NCBI GenBank assembly: GCA_021464245.1
Contig: JADCRB010000098.1
Span: forward strand, 1,674,001-1,738,000
Direction of reading: 5' to 3'
Length of the DNA: 64,000 nt
From: Carallia brachiata
Lineage: Eukaryota > Streptophyta > Magnoliopsida > Malpighiales > Rhizophoraceae
The notes beneath the pieces are model-generated. The model was given only the letters and a program-made list of their open reading frames with translations. It had not been told where the DNA came from and did no database searches. Positions within the stretch are counted from its first letter, which is position 1, and each line of letters opens with the position of its first letter. Both the position numbers and the translations under genes were made by a program. Below, piece by piece: positions 62,727-64,000 of this stretch.

Positions 62727-63026
62727 TCATGATCTACTCAAGCGAGATGTGACACAGATGAATGTGTCTTCTCTGCAGGGAATTGTCAAGCCACCCATTG
62801 GATGATCAAATCCGAACTCCTCTTCGGCTTTGCTTAGTAGATCTTGAAATGAAGGCTGGTTGAGATAAGATACTGGAACCACAAAACGTTTCTTCTCAGT
62901 TTCCCCTACATAAACTGCCAAAAAACCTTTTGGCACATCTAATGATCTTGAAGCAGCTTTACTTGTGGCGAACACAGAACGGCCGAGAATTTGCTTAACA
63001 AAATTTCCAGTCAAACGTGTAGCCAT
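62727..63026 (-). CDS. SAUR: SAUR family auxin-responsive protein (compact type)
   Basis: A single exon encodes 99 residues. The N-terminus ([17 protein letters not shown]) is short. The SAUR core follows: [60 protein letters not shown]. The compact form matches the SAUR19-24-like group that drives cell elongation through PP2C.D inhibition. After REDTF most relatives read I(D/E)LTSRL; here it is [10 protein letters not shown], a small change at the end. Upstream on the minus strand CTATATATAG at 63168-63159 is a likely TATA box. TGTCTC hexamers (seen as GAGACA on plus at 63405-63410 and 63467-63472) are candidate auxin elements. Intact reading frame. Confidence 0.93.
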   Translation of the reverse strand: MATRLTGNFVKQILGRSVFATSKAASRSLDVPKGFLAVYVGETEKKRFVVPVSYLNQPSFQDLLSKAEEEFGFDHPMGGLTIPCREDTFICVTSRLSRS

Positions 63027-63158
63027 GGCTTTCTGATGATGGAATTTTTTTTTGGAAGAGATGGATGAGATGAATTTAGAGAGCTATGTTGTTCAAGAAG
63101 AAGATATATATGGAGAATGAGAAGATCTGAGTTGAGTTAGGATGTGGTTATCCTTAGC

Positions 63159-63168
63159 TATATATAGA
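63159..63168 (-). promoter_or_regulatory. Likely TATA box of the second SAUR gene
   Basis: CTATATATAG, 133 bp upstream of the ATG, a distance like that in the SAUR gene at 44059. A nearer alternative, ATATATAT at 63104-63112, would give a shorter leader. Confidence 0.5.
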
Positions 63169-63169
63169 T

Positions 63170-63900
63170 GAAATGGCCTTCTACTATCTGGAGCTAGTAG
63201 CCAAGAGCGGACGGTGCAACTGGGGCTGCTTAGGACATAGTTCATCAACTATCACATGGTCCTGTCTTCCAACAAATCAACAAATATAAAGGGGAGGAAG
63301 AGCTGTTACACTCCATATTACGTCTATATGTTGGAAAACACAATGCCCCACACCTACAAAGATAGGCCAATGGAGTGTTCAACTAGATTGGGAATAGACG
63401 GTTGGAGACATTCAATGTTGTTATAGATGCAGAACCAAAGTGACCCCATAATTATAAACATGGTCGAGACAATTTAGTCCATGTCTTCACAACTTGATTA
63501 CTCTTGCCTTTGAAACATCCTGGAGAGAAGTTGGGTGTGAATACTCTATAGAATGGTAATGAACAGGAGGAATCTAGGCAAATGTGGATGAGAGGTGAAG
63601 AGGCCCCTCTTGCAGAAATTTGTTGAGGGAAATCAGTAGCTGAAGTAGCACATGGTCCTGTCCTGTCCAGCAAACAAAGCATCAAGAGCCTGATTGTTGT
63701 TCAATCTGCTTTTGTTGAAACGCATACGGGACAGGCAATTTTATGAGAAAGAAAATTAAAGGGAGCTACCGACAGATAAAGAGAAATTGACGAGAAATCC
63801 TACCAAATAAAAGAGTGTTATTTGTGAGAGCCCCAAGACAAACGGTTAGGCACCTGATTTTAATTCTATGTATATTATCTGTCCAATTCTTCTGGACCAA
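63170..63900. other. Upstream region of the second SAUR, no other gene
   Basis: Contains two GAGACA motifs and a 13-bp direct repeat ACATGGTCCTGTC at 63256-63268 and 63651-63663. The ORF 63452-63685 minus is without similarity. Confidence 0.4.
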
Positions 63901-63904
63901 TATA

Positions 63905-64000
63905 AACTCTGCAAGAACACATCATTTTCCAGGGTGTAAACATTACGGATTAAAAATACGGTCACCTGCCAACCCAATTCAATTGCAGTTAGCCCTGGAC
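63905..64000 (-). pseudogene. Decayed PPR gene fragment at the window edge
   Basis: CTCTGCAAGAACACATCATT and what follows align base by base with 61236-61330 inside the PPR gene, in the same orientation. The frame that would read DVFLQSS is interrupted here by in-frame stops. It is therefore a paralogous remnant about 2.7 kb from the main copy, continuing beyond the window. Confidence 0.75.

Noticed and set aside
1..64000. tRNA, rRNA, miRNA and CRISPR arrays
   Set aside because: I looked for B-box motifs, common plant miRNA sequences and regularly spaced repeats on both strands by eye and found none convincing. Hairpins seen are MITE-like and AT-rich.

Overview
This is a stretch of plant nuclear DNA, almost certainly from a eudicot and probably woody. 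The genes have GT-AG introns in AT-rich DNA. They include plant-type arginine decarboxylase, vacuolar H+-ATPase subunit c, tRNA-dihydrouridine synthase 3, plastid amidophosphoribosyltransferase, plastid RbfA, ATP synthase subunit e, two SAURs, a PPR protein and a KIN-12 kinesin relic. Genes are sparse. Most of the rest is AT-rich intergenic DNA with small non-autonomous transposons and one broken Copia retroelement. I cannot name the species.

Layout. 1-1.3 kb: 5' third of an arginine decarboxylase gene (- strand, runs off the left edge) with a long leader, a tiny uORF and a TATA box. 1.3-15.6 kb: gene desert with three near-palindromic MITEs, a MULE-like element and a TIR element carrying an 0.8 kb pyrimidine tract. 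15.8-17.8 kb: VHA-c (-). 20.9-24.6 kb: DUS3 with ten exons (+). 25.6-29.5 kb: an amidophosphoribosyltransferase gene (-) whose C-terminal coding part is cut by two transposons with clear target-site duplications. The enzyme's C-terminal residues can be read on both sides of and between the insertions. 33.7-35.6 kb: Copia remnant whose LTR forms a head-to-head palindrome. 36.3-37.4 kb: ATP synthase subunit e (+). 39.3-40.5 kb: RbfA (-). 44.1-44.5 kb: SAUR (+). 44.5-56.6 kb: second gene desert with more elements. 56.6-60.3 kb: exon-by-exon remains of a KIN-12 kinesin (+) with an internal tandem duplication. 60.6-62.0 kb: PPR gene (-) with two frame breaks. 62.7-63.0 kb: second SAUR (-). 63.9-64.0 kb: edge of a decayed second PPR copy.

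The genes are unrelated housekeeping or developmental genes and do not form a pathway or cluster. The point that most affects interpretation is that four conserved genes (ADC, VHA-c, DUS3, PPR) carry one-base-scale frame breaks, mostly at or beside short mononucleotide runs or simple repeats. This looks more like assembly indels than four independent gene deaths. The amidophosphoribosyltransferase and kinesin loci are different: they carry additional damage that cannot be sequencing error. I found no convincing unknown multi-gene system. The best structural discovery is the doubly interrupted amidophosphoribosyltransferase gene.
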